DNA from: Isoetes taiwanensis
Taxonomy: Eukaryota; Streptophyta; Lycopodiopsida; Isoetales; Isoetaceae
DNA length: 64,000 nt
NCBI GenBank assembly: GCA_021234155.1
Contig: JAJEKV010000041.1
Location: 4,580,829 to 4,644,828, forward strand
Direction of reading: 5' to 3'
The position numbers and the translations under genes are program-made. This document shows positions 11,300-23,493 of this stretch, in pieces (the stretch's first letter is position 1; the number at the start of each line of letters is the position of its first letter). The notes beneath the pieces were generated by a model, which had not been told where the DNA came from, did no database searches, and saw only the letters and a list, made by a program, of their open reading frames with translations.

Positions 11300-14200
11300 C
11301 TATATTATTGTGTGCCGTTGGACAAAATCAGTATTTTGCCGCTTTGGTATTCGAAGTAACCCAGAGATCTGGAGCTCAGTAGCAGCACGAGAAAACCTTG
11401 CTCTGTTGCAGTTTGTCAAGCAAACAATAGAAACACTATACCAAGAACCAGAAAGAAATTATCTTTATTAAGCTTGGATACTGGATTGAAGCCTTATCCT
11501 GGTCAGAAATTTTTGCCATTGAACTATTTTTTCCATCTTTTCGAGGAGATTTTCCATGTTTCGCAGCATTTGGACGTTTATTTTGAAGTGATATGGTTGA
11601 GAACGATTGAAACCAATCGTGCACATTGATAAAATCATTGTGTTCTTGAGATAAAACGTACCTGCAAATAAATATCCACCTTGAGTTCGAAATTGAAGAG
11701 GGATGGTTGATATATTCGTTTTGCATTCAAAATCCTATTACAACGGTTCCAAGGGTGCTTTTACTTACGCAGTACATGTGTCATGCATACTGGGTCCAAG
11801 GGAACCATCAGCAAAACAGCAGGTGCATTGAAGATTCTTGCAGGAGTTAAGAAGATCCTCATGAATGCTTTTCCGTGTTTCGCCAACTAAAGCCTAAGAA
11901 TATCAATTAGCGATCAGTTGAAGTCAACCTTTCATACCATAAAAAACATTGCAAGGATACCTGTTTCAAGGTTGTTATGTCCTCAAAGCAGGTGATCTTA
12001 TGCAGAAGCAATGGCTCCCCAGCTAGCTCACTCCTAGACATTGAAGGTTTTAGGAGATCAGTTACATAGTGCTTCTGTTAAAACTAGGGAATTCACATCA
12101 TAATCTGGTAACCCAGAATCAAATTCATCTAATAACACAATAGCTCAGATAACTGCCCCGCCAAGGCTTGCATTATGTTTTATCCAGGACGCCAAACAAA
12201 AGAAACATAGTATAAACGAAAGAATGTACCTGCACATGTTTTGAAGAATGCCAATAAATTTTGACCCCACAGTGTGATCTCTGCAGCAGGAGAAGTACGT
12301 ATAGAATATAAATGCCTGAGAAAGTATTGCAAAACTAAACAGATTTTGTTGGAAGCCAATAAATAGCATGGGCATATATGAGGTGATCGGGGTAAGAAAA
12401 CACTAAAAGGTCCAATGAGAGATAAAAACAGTTAAAGTTCCTGTGGTTGGTTGAAAGACAGACATCGATTGAAAAAAAAACCAAAAAACACCTAGTATAT
12501 ACAAATCAGGGGCTAATCGGCATTACATTTTTTCCACCTTATGTCCCCTAGTAATCTTTTTGTTGGTCGTATGTGGGCTTGACAATGTGGGTTTGCAGCA
12601 AGATGCTCCTGCTGGAGAGCATTCTATAAGAGATTTGTTTTCATTTCCTTTTTCAATATCCTCGAGCCGATTGATTGTTCCACATTGCCCATTTTGGCAA
12701 GGACTCAAATCGACCTTCCATCCTGACTTTAAAATTTCAGATTCGATATCTTCAACTTTTGTTTTCACCTGGGATGTACAAAAAGGTAACGTCATTGTTG
12801 ACAACCAAAAATACACTTCAAAATAATGCAACCACTTGATCTGAATACACAACGGATTTTCTGCCACCAATAACATAGCTTTAAAGTACTCTTCCTAGAA
12901 CCTTTAATAAACAGGAGGAGGAGCAGCTGAAAGAAAAATAACATTGACATTTACCTTTAAAGGTAGATGTGTAGAATTCTTCCATCCTTCCAAAATAAGT
13001 TTGATGGTTGTGATGGGCAGATTCCTGCAGAATTGTCATTTAAATTTCTCATGAACCCCTTTGTTAATAGACACATGGAAACATCCACATGAATTACTAT
13101 TTGTTAAATTATAAATTAACACTTCAGAAGCTAAAATCGAGAGGGACACATGCTAAACAGGTCAAGAGGCCGCAAGATGCAATGGGACTAAGAGAAACAG
13201 AGCACAAATGCACATAAATTGGACTAACCGAGATGCCATTTTATATCAATGAGCACATTAGCAACAGGATGTGTCAACTACCACACCTCTGATATGGATG
13301 GTTTAATGAATCAGCATCTGCACAGATGCTAGTGTCGATCACCTCATCAAAATGTGCTAGCAATTATGTGCTAGCAATTATATCCTTATATCCTTACCAG
13401 TAGCTTTAATAAAGTCCAGGAAATTCTTGTGTAAATTTATTTACAATACCCAAGTGTAATGCCCCAGCTTGAAGGTACAACCCCATTCAATAATCACATC
13501 AAGACACATAGACGCACCAGAAAGAGCATGATTGAGAAAGCTATTATGCAAAATCTAGCATAAAATTACCTGAGCTTAGATATGATGTCACTAAACAGCA
13601 TGTCGTCATTGGATCCGACATTTGAGGAAGAAAGTGCCTTATATAAGATTTCTTCAGAAGGTATCCCCGAATGCCTTCCAATTTCAGCAATGCACTACAC
13701 ATTAATTGCAAAATACCATTATAAATCAATAATGTAAAACGGTGAAAGCTGAGGATCTTTGCTAAATAAGGTTTTATAAGATAAAATGGGTGTTAGATAA
13801 ATTAAAACAGCCATAGCCTTCCTTACCTACAGAAAGATGTCAGTGTATCTCAAAAGAAGCTATCTGCCCAGCTCTCAGCTAGCGGATCAAACAAAGAAAT
13901 GAGGAAACAACAGACAGAAAGAAGGAAGTTGGTATAAGCATGATAGCATCAGAGAATGTGATCTATCAACAACTGCAACGTAGACAGCATCAGCTGCCGT
14001 GCCAGAGGGGTGAAGCGTCAATATGTTGGACCAATCTTTATGCTTTTAACATCTTCCCAAAGCCATAGCTTCTAACCATCCCTGAACACATTGTATTATT
14101 TTCATTGAACAGCTAATTTGGCACTTGTGATGAGGTCTTAAGAAAATCAATGGACAGGTCTTAGGTCTCCACTTAATCTGCTCTGCTCACTATGCTTAAT

Positions 14201-17200
14201 AATTTCGTGAGAGACAGGGCAAAGTTTTTTATATGATGTCGTAGATGTTCCAATCCCGTTTTCAGCAGCTCTAAGACTTTGGGGTCTCTCATCCAAAAAG
14301 CATGTAAAATTAAGTGCCTGCAAGCCTGTGCTCCAAGTCCCACTTTCCACTTTAAAGTGGCCCAAGGATTGAGAATTGAATCTTCTTGGGAGGTTGAAAG
14401 CAAATCACAAGATGGTTTGTACAGAATTTATGTTTTGAATGATTTGTATGTTTATATTGTCAGCCAGTGCATTAAGGGAGTAGCTGACCTTGACAGCCAT
14501 GCCCCACATTTTTTTATGTGCCCTCTGCTTCCAAAGCAAAGCTGCAACTTCTTGACTAGTTACCTCCTTGTTACATAGCTTCCTAGAAACCAAAGTTTGC
14601 AGTGAATAATAAATAGAAAGTTCTGCCCATTGAATACCATGGGCTCAATTAAACACATTAATTTCTCGCTTACCCCATCATTTCCTTTGGGATAAGTTCA
14701 CAAAATGCTTGAAGTTCCTCCTGTTATAGGTAGCAAGAATAATTAACACTTGCTTGACTAAGATGTTTTGAGCAGGTAAAAATTAGTGAAATTAGAACTA
14801 TATTGGATCCCTATACAGACCTCATTTTCAGAAGTCATAAGTTTTTCACATAGGAAACTCAGTGGCTCTTTGCAGAAGTGCTCCACACAAGCAATCTGCA
14901 TCATAATGACCATGAAGATTCAACATACGATAGTTTAACAAATTCTAGGCTTAAGAAAGTACATCTAATATAGTGCACGCATGCATTGACCATTTCACTT
15001 GCCTTGAGAAATCTGGTTAGTGAGGTAATAGAGTTGTCATGCCTCAGCAAATAGTTGTACAAAAAACGTATAACTGCATGATCTACAGTGAAGAAGTATG
15101 ATGATTCAATTAAAACTGCCATTATTACTGCTTGTAGACGCTGAGCAGGGGGCGCCAATAGAAAACGTTTAAAGTGGAGGCGCCCAATTGCTGCTGCTGG
15201 AAGAAGATTCTGTACTGAATTTCCAGCAATCGAGACTCCTAGCACTAGCACAATTGGTAATTCAGTTGCCCATTCACTGTCATACCATGAGAACCGTTAT
15301 TTATGCTTCAAGTATCATATAACATCTTCAAGAATTATTTTCATTCAAATACAAATACCATTTAAACTTAAGCCTTGTCAAGAAAACAGCATCTAATTGA
15401 TAGAATCCAGTGAACTCATGAAGAATGTAAAGAAAGATGCAAAATACAAGCGCAAGCTAACCAATGCTATGGAGTGAATCACTCGTATGAGGCTTGACAA
15501 TGGCTAATATATGGAGTGCCATGTCAGCAGCAACAAATGATAACTAGCGTGCAGTGTGCCAGGTCAGCAGTGATGACTCAGCATGCACAGTCATCAATAC
15601 ACCTGGAGTATGATAATACTCTAACATCCCCCCTGATGACGTGCATGGCTGAAAATCAAAAAGAAAACTAACAGAAAGGAAAGAGCATCCCCCCTGAGAT
15701 CAAGCAGTGCTCATAAGATAGAGCAAACTTAACCACCAGATAAGCCATAGCTGCATACGTAGAATCATCCCCCCTGAGGACAAACACTGCTGCAAACTCA
15801 AAACACCTGTAGAAGAGTTCAGCATATGGAGAAGAGTGAGCCACAAAAGTAGCCATGCCTGCCTCGAAATGTTGGTCTTAAACCAAATTTTTCTGCCCCT
15901 GTACCATTCTCTACACTTGTCCTGTGACGCTACTGAGAAATGCATGCCCTTGCTTGAATGCTTAAATTCAAAAAACTGAAACTGCTCTGCCAAGATTTTT
16001 GCAGAAGAAAATTTGAAACAATCATGCGTAGCACCTGCATGTGCCCCTCCTGTTCCCTTGCACACCTCAGAAATTAAAGTCTGCTCAGACGTTTGAAACT
16101 GCCCTTGGAATAAATGAGAACTATTTGCAGCTAAATCATGACTGGAAATCAGATTTGAAGATTCAAGTAACTCAAGAGTAACGAGAACTTGATTTCTTAA
16201 ATGCAAGCATCTGTAACTGACCTTTAGCCTATTGGTTAATCCTCCAATACCAGGATAAGAAATATACCCCAAACAATCATCCAAATTAGAATGATCCTCC
16301 ACTTTCCCATCATGTGTGCAAGCAAATGGAATATGTAGATGAATATAAAGTGGAGAATGGACTTCATGTGTACTAACCTTGGTGATTATGGAACTAAAAC
16401 CAGCATTCTGCTCATATATATCCATCCAAGGAAGTTGAAGAACGAACTCATCTTTGAAATCTTCACAGAGCTGGGACATGATAGAAGCAAAATCACAAAT
16501 CTTTGCATCAAGCTCCAGCCAAGGAAACTGGACGAGCAATTCTTCTTCCATATCACTGTCATGAGTAAGTGATTCGTTCCTCAAATTAGATGTGTCATGA
16601 AGTCTTGCAAACTGATCCGCATCATGCATAAGAATCTGAATGAGGCCTGGTTGATTCTGCTCACAAAACTGTGAAGATACAAGTAGATGTGATAGATCAA
16701 GCTTAGGTTCCACAAAACCATCATACTTTTCTTGTAATATGCCAATGTCCTGTTCTGCCTTTGCTAGAATATCATTCCAAAGTTCCTTCAGAACACAATA
16801 ATCATTGTGGATAGAATGAAATTCACTATCAAGACAAGGTAATTCTAACTGTTCAGGTATAAATGCTTGAATGCTCTCTGAACCCAATGAAAGATACTCC
16901 AAAGTCTGATACAAATTGTGATTTCCACCTTCACAAGATCCAAAGCCTGTAACAGGATAGTGCTGTCAAAATCTGTTGGTAAATGAAGAGTACCTTGCTC
17001 ACACAAAATCAACTTGCTCGTGTTACTAGCATTGCTAGCAGCATTAAGAAAATCTGATCGATCCAATACTTGAGCATTTTCCATATATGTAGCCTCTTCG
17101 AAAATATTTCTGAGATAATTAGAATCAGAAGAAGAATCATGGATCTCAGGAACAGGAACAGAAAGCATAAAATTAGATATCCCAGAACTAACAGTGGAAA

Positions 17201-20200
17201 CAGTCAAAGCATGTTCATGCTTCTTTTCCTTTTTCTTTTTCTTTGTCTTTTGCTTCTTCTTCCTCTGTAACTTACACTCAATAAAATCCCAGAGTTCTTT
17301 AGAACTTGTAAATGGACCTGATACCCAGGGATGGACATGTAAATCTATTGTTGCTCGAATCAAAGCCAATGCAAGTCTGTCTCTCAACTCATACCCTTGA
17401 TGATTGAGCTCTGATTTAGTAACCTGACCATGAACAATTTCCAAAATACCTTGTATGGATAGAAGCTGTGTCATAGAAGCCTTCCATTGAGGATAATTGT
17501 CATGAGCTAAGGACCTAAATCCAAAATCAACTCCTTCAAATGACAACATCTCTAACAGAGTACACATTACTGGCTTAAAATCTTCCCAAACAAAAGATGC
17601 CAATCTTGAGCCAACTGCCCACAAAGCCCAGATCCCAGCCCAAACTTGAGATCCGGCACAACAAACTTGAGATCCGGCAAGAACTGTGCCGCAAAATCCA
17701 GATCCAACCAAATTCAGAGCCAAATCGGGCTCCAAGTTCTAAATGCGGTGCCCCCTGCCGTAACTCCAAGTGTGGCCCTATCCGACCAACAAAAATAGAA
17801 CCAAAAATAGAACGTACCTTTTGTTTTTAATCCCAAATAAGCCACGAACCAAAGATAACTGCACCAAATCCGAGCAAATCTGTCAAATTCTTTGCCGTAA
17901 ACACCAGATCTAGATCCGGCCAATCTATTTGGCACAGAACCTTCAGATCCACCAAATCAACACAGATTCCGTCCAATTTGCAAAGCTACCAGTCTATGCC
18001 CGTTCTTGCAAAGAAATGAACCCTAATGCTTGCAAATTGCAGCCAGTTCTTGGCTTGTCAAGGCAAATCCGCCTTTCAGCTAATTGATCTTGCAAGAAAC
18101 TCTTGCCAAGAAATCAGCTCGAATGCCTCCGATTTCAGCTAATTGATCTTGCAAAAAACTCTTGCCAAGAAATCAGCTCGAATTCCTCCGATTCAGATTA
18201 CACCAGGATGCTGCCTGTGTCAATCTGATCCAGCCCTTGAAAGCTTGGCTCCTAAAGCAAACTTTCTTGAAAATTTTTGCTGATCAAACCCAGATCGATC
18301 CTACACTCTCTTCCTTCTTCATGTAGGCTCTGATACCATGATAGAATCCAGTGAACTCATGAAGAATGTAAAGAAAGATGCAAAATACAAGCGCAAGCTA
18401 ACCAATGCTATGGAGTGAATCACTCGTATGAGGCTTGACAATGGCTAATATATGGAGTGCCATGTCAGCAGCAACAAATGATAACTAGCGTGCAAGCGTG
18501 CAGTGTGCCAGGTCAGCAGTGATGACTCAGCATGCACAGTCATCAATACACCTGGAGTATGATAATACTCTAACACTAATTACTAACTAAAATGTAACCA
18601 TTGGAATGAAGGAACATATAGATACTTGAATTAAACGAAAACTGTATGACAGCTTCTATGTATACTATGATCAATAGCCAAACTGTATAGTCAACTTAAC
18701 AAATGATAACAGCCCCTGCAAATGCATTATCATTAAGATGATTCCATATACCACTCATTTCTTACACGTAAAGGTATTATAGAACGTAATTACATCATTT
18801 GCATTAAGCTGTTCATAAATTATACCTCAAAATAATAATCAGATCACTGAGAACTGCTCCGTTGCAACGTTCTGCATCTTCTACTATAACTATCAAAGGC
18901 TTGTCCTTGTTATTTTGATGATGATACCAAGTTGCCAAGATTTCCATATCTGTTGTCTAAAAAACATTCAGATGTAGCAATAAGACGGTAATACATACAA
19001 CTTACGCTTTAAAAGTAAAAATGGCAACCAACATATCAAAAGCGGAACTGAGGGATGGTTATAAATCTGTACTTTTATATTAGCGCACTAATTTAGCAGC
19101 ACATTCATGCATATCATCTGCTTTGCAGCAGAAAGATGGATGCAATGGCATGGGGAAAAAATCCAATTAGTGCTATCATCATAGTTCCCTCATTCTTGAA
19201 TACTCCATATACATATTCTTTCAGGCCTATAGCATATATAAATTTGATCATAAACGATTTTTTAAACTATAATTTGACTCTATAGGAGATAAAGTTATGG
19301 GTGATATCGCTCATCTCATATGAATGTCGTATACAACTTACTTCTGGATTGCTTCTGATAAACTGCCTGAATAGCGATCGCAAGGTATTCCCCACTCCAC
19401 CTTTATTTGAGACTTCATAAGGTTTTAAGCTTGAAACATGACAGCCTGTCCCCTTCAGAAATGCTATAAAGCTATCAAACACATCCATGCAATCAGAAGA
19501 ATCTATGGTTCCTGCAAAAAGGTGTTTCATTGGCATAACAAAATCAGCCTCCTGGTCCAATTAGGCATTCAAAAGTATAGCTTCCTATAAAAACACTCAC
19601 CAAGAATGAGAAGTGCAGCATCTAGTCTCTTTCTAGCATCTCCAGAACTAATATCATAAGTGCTACAACCCTTCTCCATAGCAAAATTGAATGAATTGAA
19701 CAGATTTATTTGTGCATCGTAAAATTTCCTATTGCATATCCAATTGTATATCTCCTTAAATATATTACTGTCCTCCCTCTTCAAAGTATCCTGTAAAATA
19801 GCATGGACGTAAAAGCTTATCCCTTAATCTTTGGTCCCAAGATAGCAAATTACCTAACAAAATAGCTTAGCAAATTAAATTCCATTGTCTATCATCGGTT
19901 CCTGCATGTGCAACCTTTCACAAGACACCAAAAGATAAAAATACAGTACAGAAATTATTTGTCTTATTACAACTTCTATGCAACTTGTGAACGTATGCTG
20001 TCCCCAAAAAACTATGTACTATACAGATGGATAAGACCAAACGAATAAGATTATACTCCCCTCTATGTCTACTTCACATACTTCTGCATCAATGTGGGAG
20101 CTTAAACCTAAATTAAAACTTGATGATGCATATGATGCATATCTTTACACCCAATTTAATGCTGCAATCTAGTAGAAAAGGCGTCCTAGTGTCTTAAACC

Positions 20201-20822
20201 ACCACTTAAAGGAAGAAATTTGCAGCAATACCTGAATAAGCTTTTCGATGTTTCTCCAGATGCTCCAAAAGGCTTGCATGCGCCATTGAACGCATATTGC
20301 TGGTTCATCTCCCAGTATTGGAGGAATCCCTGCAAAAATCTGCTGCGATTTTCCCATGTCTTCACTTGGATCCACAGCAGCTCCCCTGCCCCTCTTACGA
20401 ATCTCAGGTTCCTTCTTCAAGGGAGCTCGTAAAATGAAACATGCCTAACAATAATAGCTATAGTGAGAAATAGAATGGAAACGAGCAGTGCATTTAGCAT
20501 ATAGTGATGAGCTTTTTCGTTCCACAATTGTTCTATGCATTTTTCATGAATTGGACGTTCTTCACATGTTCTATATTATTTTCTGCATTGACATGTTTCC
20601 TGAAACACCCCTTTGTTACACAATGACGCTCATTTTATGGTAGGTGATGATCCAAGATGTCCAGGCAGCAGGACAGTCGGAATAAATGATCATACAAATA
20701 CTTTTGAAATCGCGCATTGAATAGAAAGCCCACTTAAACAAACTTGAAAATGGGTTGATCACCTGAAACTGATTTTCATCATCGTTCTCTTCCGCAGCAT
20801 CCATGGCCGCTGAAGCATCCAT
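11300..20822 (-). CDS. ORC3: origin recognition complex subunit 3 (ORC3), complete, 17 exons
   Basis: Subunit of the nuclear six-protein complex that marks replication origins and loads MCM helicase with CDC6/CDT1. Exons, each bounded by consensus splice sites: 20822-20763, 20444-20232, 19790-19601, 19511-19342, 18956-18826, 15276-15003, 14895-14821, 14720-14674, 14582-14489, 13694-13570, 13024-12955, 12768-12527, 12280-12230, 12033-11961, 11893-11769, 11661-11482, 11402-11300. They total 2223 nt, with no stop before the terminal TAG: 740 residues, near plant ORC3 length. Landmarks are an acidic N-terminus, the ORC3_N region with KDKPLIVIVEDAERCNGAVL and ELPIVLVLGV, the IACVEHF block, and the ORC3-type C-terminus (INVHDWFQSF, TELQISGLLRIPKR, DFVQR). 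Intron 6 uses a GC donor (AAG|GCAAGT). Intron 5 contains a 3.2-kb LTR element in the gene's own orientation. Exon 8 (47 nt) rests mainly on frame and splice sites. The gene looks functional. Confidence 0.93.
15398..15626 (-). repeat. 3' LTR of the ORC3-intron element
   Basis: 229 bp. On the minus strand it begins TGTTAGAGTATTATCATAC and ends GGATTCTATCA. It is preceded on that strand by the polypurine tract and followed by the target duplication. Confidence 0.95.
15700..16914 (-). CDS. accessory ORF of unknown function in the copia-type element
   Basis: A 404-codon frame downstream of gag on the same strand, matching no retroelement enzyme I know. It is acidic and leucine-rich and contains repeated units: EEELLVQFPWLELD...FASIMSQL is echoed by KDEFVLQLPWMDIY...FSSIITKV, and more weakly by LELPCLDSEFHSI. 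The last 60 or so residues run into the 3' untranslated, purine-repeat part and are probably not real protein. It may be the continuation of gag after a frameshift near 16.92-16.96 kb, or a separate protein. Confidence 0.5.
   Translation of the reverse strand: MYQTLEYLSLGSESIQAFIPEQLELPCLDSEFHSIHNDYCVLKELWNDILAKAEQDIGILQEKYDGFVEPKLDLSHLLVSSQFCEQNQPGLIQILMHDADQFARLHDTSNLRNESLTHDSDMEEELLVQFPWLELDAKICDFASIMSQLCEDFKDEFVLQLPWMDIYEQNAGFSSIITKVSTHEVHSPLYIHLHIPFACTHDGKVEDHSNLDDCLGYISYPGIGGLTNRLKVSYRCLHLRNQVLVTLELLESSNLISSHDLAANSSHLFQGQFQTSEQTLISEVCKGTGGAHAGATHDCFKFSSAKILAEQFQFFEFKHSSKGMHFSVASQDKCREWYRGRKIWFKTNISRQAWLLLWLTLLHMLNSSTGVLSLQQCLSSGGMILRMQLWLIWWLSLLYLMSTA
16845..17735 (-). CDS. gag-like ORF of the copia-type element
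   Basis: A 296-codon frame. After a leader with no match it has the copia-gag signature: NYPQWKASMTQLLSIQGILE, then ALALIRATIDLHVHPWV and SSKELWDFIECKL, as in the UBN2/DUF4219 gag family. A long Lys-rich segment (KKKQKTKKKKKEKK) follows; I see no CCHC zinc knuckle. Capsid-like packaging of the element RNA is the expected role. The frame ends at 16845 and overlaps the next ORF in a different frame, so either a frameshift mutation or programmed frameshifting separates them. The true start is uncertain. Confidence 0.6.
   Translation of the reverse strand: MEPDLALNLVGSGFCGTVLAGSQVCCAGSQVWAGIWALWAVGSRLASFVWEDFKPVMCTLLEMLSFEGVDFGFRSLAHDNYPQWKASMTQLLSIQGILEIVHGQVTKSELNHQGYELRDRLALALIRATIDLHVHPWVSGPFTSSKELWDFIECKLQRKKKQKTKKKKKEKKHEHALTVSTVSSGISNFMLSVPVPEIHDSSSDSNYLRNIFEEATYMENAQVLDRSDFLNAASNASNTSKLILCEQGTLHLPTDFDSTILLQALDLVKVEITICIRLWSIFHWVQRAFKHLYLNS
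18077..18194. repeat. 59-bp tandem repeat in the LTR element leader
   Basis: Two adjacent copies start CAGCTAATTGATCTTGCAA at 18077 and 18136 and end in CTCCGATT. They sit between the primer-binding site and the gag ORF, in the untranslated leader. Confidence 0.85.
18339..18575 (-). repeat. 5' LTR of the ORC3-intron element
   Basis: 237 bp, identical to the 3' LTR apart from one 8-bp tandem insertion. It is followed on the minus strand by TGGTATCAGAGC (18338-18327), the tRNA-iMet primer-binding site. Confidence 0.95.
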
Positions 20823-21423
20823 ATCACATATGTTTCTTTCGCTCTAAGTTCATCGGCCTAGATTATTCCCGCCGAATTTCTAAGATCTCCAATCTGTTTG
20901 TGCCACGCACACATACAACCTATCAATGTTTTATTCGTCTATAAACACCATCGAAGAGAGGAACGTTGCAAACATTTACCTTGATCAATCCACAAAAACC
21001 AAGTTGTAATTTCACCATAGACGCGGTGCTACGTGGAATGCATGGTTAGATTTTAGAACATACACCGTGTGCCTATATACATGGCAGTTGTCAGATCCCG
21101 CGTTGCTGTTTTGTGTTCCCGTACCCATATGATACAATGTTTGTTGACGGCCATGGGATTCCCAATGTGTTTCACTTGATTATGTAATGTTTTGCAACTT
21201 CTATTTCTTTTTAGGTCCCTTTTTTCCCCTTCTTTTTTGCCACCATCCAATAGCAATTAGTGGGTTTTGGGCCTGGGTGAGAGTCGCCCATACCACTAGG
21301 CTACCATAGGCAACCAGCCATGGGATTCCCACTGCTTTTTACTTGATTACTATAATGTTTTTGCAGCTTCTATTTATTTCTAACTCCCTATTCCAAAATG
21401 TAAGGATCCCTCTTCCATTTCAG
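20823..21423. other. ORC3 5' flank with a worn direct repeat
   Basis: It should hold the ORC3 promoter; no clear TATA element was picked out. Two related blocks of about 75 bp start CCATGGGATTCCCA near 21151 and 21317 and continue ACTTGATTA, TAATGTTTT and CTTCTATTT; the second abuts the start of the LINE. No gene is seen. Confidence 0.4.
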
Positions 21424-23493
21424 ATTGGCGCCCCATTACCTTGTTGTCCTCAATGTACAAGATCTTTGCTAAAGCTTTTGGTCAGAAGCTTTGTGGCGTG
21501 CTTACTGAGTCCATCTCTTCCACACAGTCAGGTTTCTTGCCTCGCTGGTGTATCTTGAATAATGTGGCTGCAACATATGAGGGTCTCTATTGGGCTAGAA
21601 TGCATGGTTATCCCATTGTATACTTGAAGATGGACTTTGCAAAAGCGTATGATAGTGTTGACTGGAGTTTCCTGGAGCAACACCTCCTACGTCTTGGTTT
21701 TGGTGCCCAATTCGCAACAGACGTTATGAAACGTCATTATTCTGCTCATTCTTCAGTTCTTTTTCAAGGGGAACCATCGGCATTTTTTTAGGTGGGACGT
21801 GGCATTCGCCAGGGCTGTCCTTTTGGCACCGCTGCTTTTTACAATTTTGGCCTGAGGTTCTTTCTCAGGTATTTTCTCTTGCAGTGCAGGAAGGCATCTT
21901 GCATGGTCTTCCCATGAAAAGTGGTTCACAGGACATTTGTAATCAGTATGCAGATGACACTTTCTTGTTCTTAATGGATGATGAGCAAAATTTGCAGGAT
22001 GCCATTTCCTTGTTGGACAGTTTCTCTTTGGATTCTAGTATCTTTGTGGGATGGCAAAAGTGTGCTGCCTTGTGGGCCCTAGACTCTCCAGTGACGTCTT
22101 CTGTGGTTGCATTTCCATGGAAGGTTCTTCCTCATGGGAAGGCAACTAGACTTCTGAGCATTCCAGTTGGTATACACCTCTCATCTGGAGATGCGTGGGA
22201 TGTTATTATTACGGGGTTAGAAAGGCATTTGTTCTGGTGGTCCACAGCTAAGTTATCAATGGTTGGTCGTGTAACTGTGGCAAAGTCAGTTCTAGTACAC
22301 ATGTCTATATGGCATCCATCTTGCTGGCACCACAGACAAAGATGCAGCTCATTGTTCGTACTGTCAAAAACTTTATCTGGGGTGGCACTGAAGAAGCAGG
22401 TGATGTTAAAATTAGTTGGGTGAAGTGCATTATGCCTAAACTTTGTGAGGGGCTGGGGATGATTCACTTTCTTCTCCAGAGCAAGGTGTTGATTTCTAAG
22501 TTCATGTGGCGGATTCTAAATAATGCTGATAATTCCCCAGGGCTGCGTCTCATTCACCAGTCTTTACAGATGTGCTTTTCCTTTGGCTCTCCATCCATTA
22601 AGCCACTCCTCCCATGGGCATTATTCTATCCACTTTCTCCATATCCTAATGCCTCTCCTTTCCTCAAGGGGTTGTTAGCTGCCTGGGAGATTGTGCGCAC
22701 TTTGTTTCAGTTCCATCCGATGGCCCACACAGATCCTACAGCCAGTTGCTGGTGGATCCCTTTGGGTGACGGCCAGGCGGATTGTCCCCTGGTCTCTTCT
22801 GTCCATCCATTGACATGGCGAGCAGCGGGTATGCTCATAGTATGTGCATGGTATAATGAGACAAGATTGTTGACATGGAATGAGTTCAGATTGAAGTTCC
22901 TCCTCCTTCTTGGGACCGTGGCATTTGGAAAAAAGTAGATGTTACTCTTCCTCCACATCCACAAGACGTGGCTCCCCAGCTCTGGGTGGTTCATGGCAGT
23001 GTTAAGGAGGAGCACCTGGTGCACTCGATGTATGTGGTCCTGCTTCATCCTGAAGTGTTGCCTCCATCGCCAAAGTGGCCTTTAGTTATCCCTGAACCTC
23101 ATCGAAAAACAGTCTGGCGATGGGTATGGGATAAATTGCTCCATCCTAAGCTATCTATCTTGTGGTGGCAGATCATTCATAGATGTGTGCGGGTAAACAC
23201 TATTGTTCATAGATTTTGGTCCAGAAGTCTCTGTGATCTGCCCTCTTTGCATGCCGAGGAATGAGACAATTGAGCACTGCTTTTTCTTGTGTCATCATGT
23301 TCGACTTGCTTGGCAGTGGCTTTTGAGCCTTTTCCATTGTGACTCGAATAGTCAGCAGGTCCTATTGTCAGTTTATCCTAGTTCTTAGGACAAGTTGGCA
23401 AAGAGGGCTTTCCACTTAGCATCTGCTTGGATCATCTGGTCCATCTGGAAGAGACGAAATTTTTTCATCTTCAAGGGACAGGTCTTTTCAGAT

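Larger units (their letters stand above)
15398..18575 (-). mobile_element. copia-type non-autonomous LTR retrotransposon in ORC3 intron 5
   Basis: Two LTRs (15398-15626, 229 bp; 18339-18575, 237 bp) are identical except for an 8-bp duplication (GCGTGCAA) in the right one. Both start TG and end CA, and a 5-bp target duplication CTAAT flanks the element (15393-15397, 18576-18580). On the minus strand a primer-binding site TGGTATCAGAGC, complementary to the initiator tRNA-Met 3' end, directly follows the 5' LTR, and a purine tract CAGGGGGGA directly precedes the 3' LTR. The interior codes for a gag-like protein and an unknown second ORF. No protease, integrase, reverse transcriptase or RNase H was found, so it must be mobilised in trans. 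The near-identical LTRs indicate a young insertion. Confidence 0.95.

Noticed and set aside
14147-14403. Frames in ORC3 intron 9 that could be an extra exon
   Set aside because: The spliced ORC3 frame is complete and in phase without them, and they have no ORC3-like sequence.
21343-21558. Separate gene at the LINE left end
   Set aside because: The frame is a shadow overlapping the LINE reverse transcriptase start.
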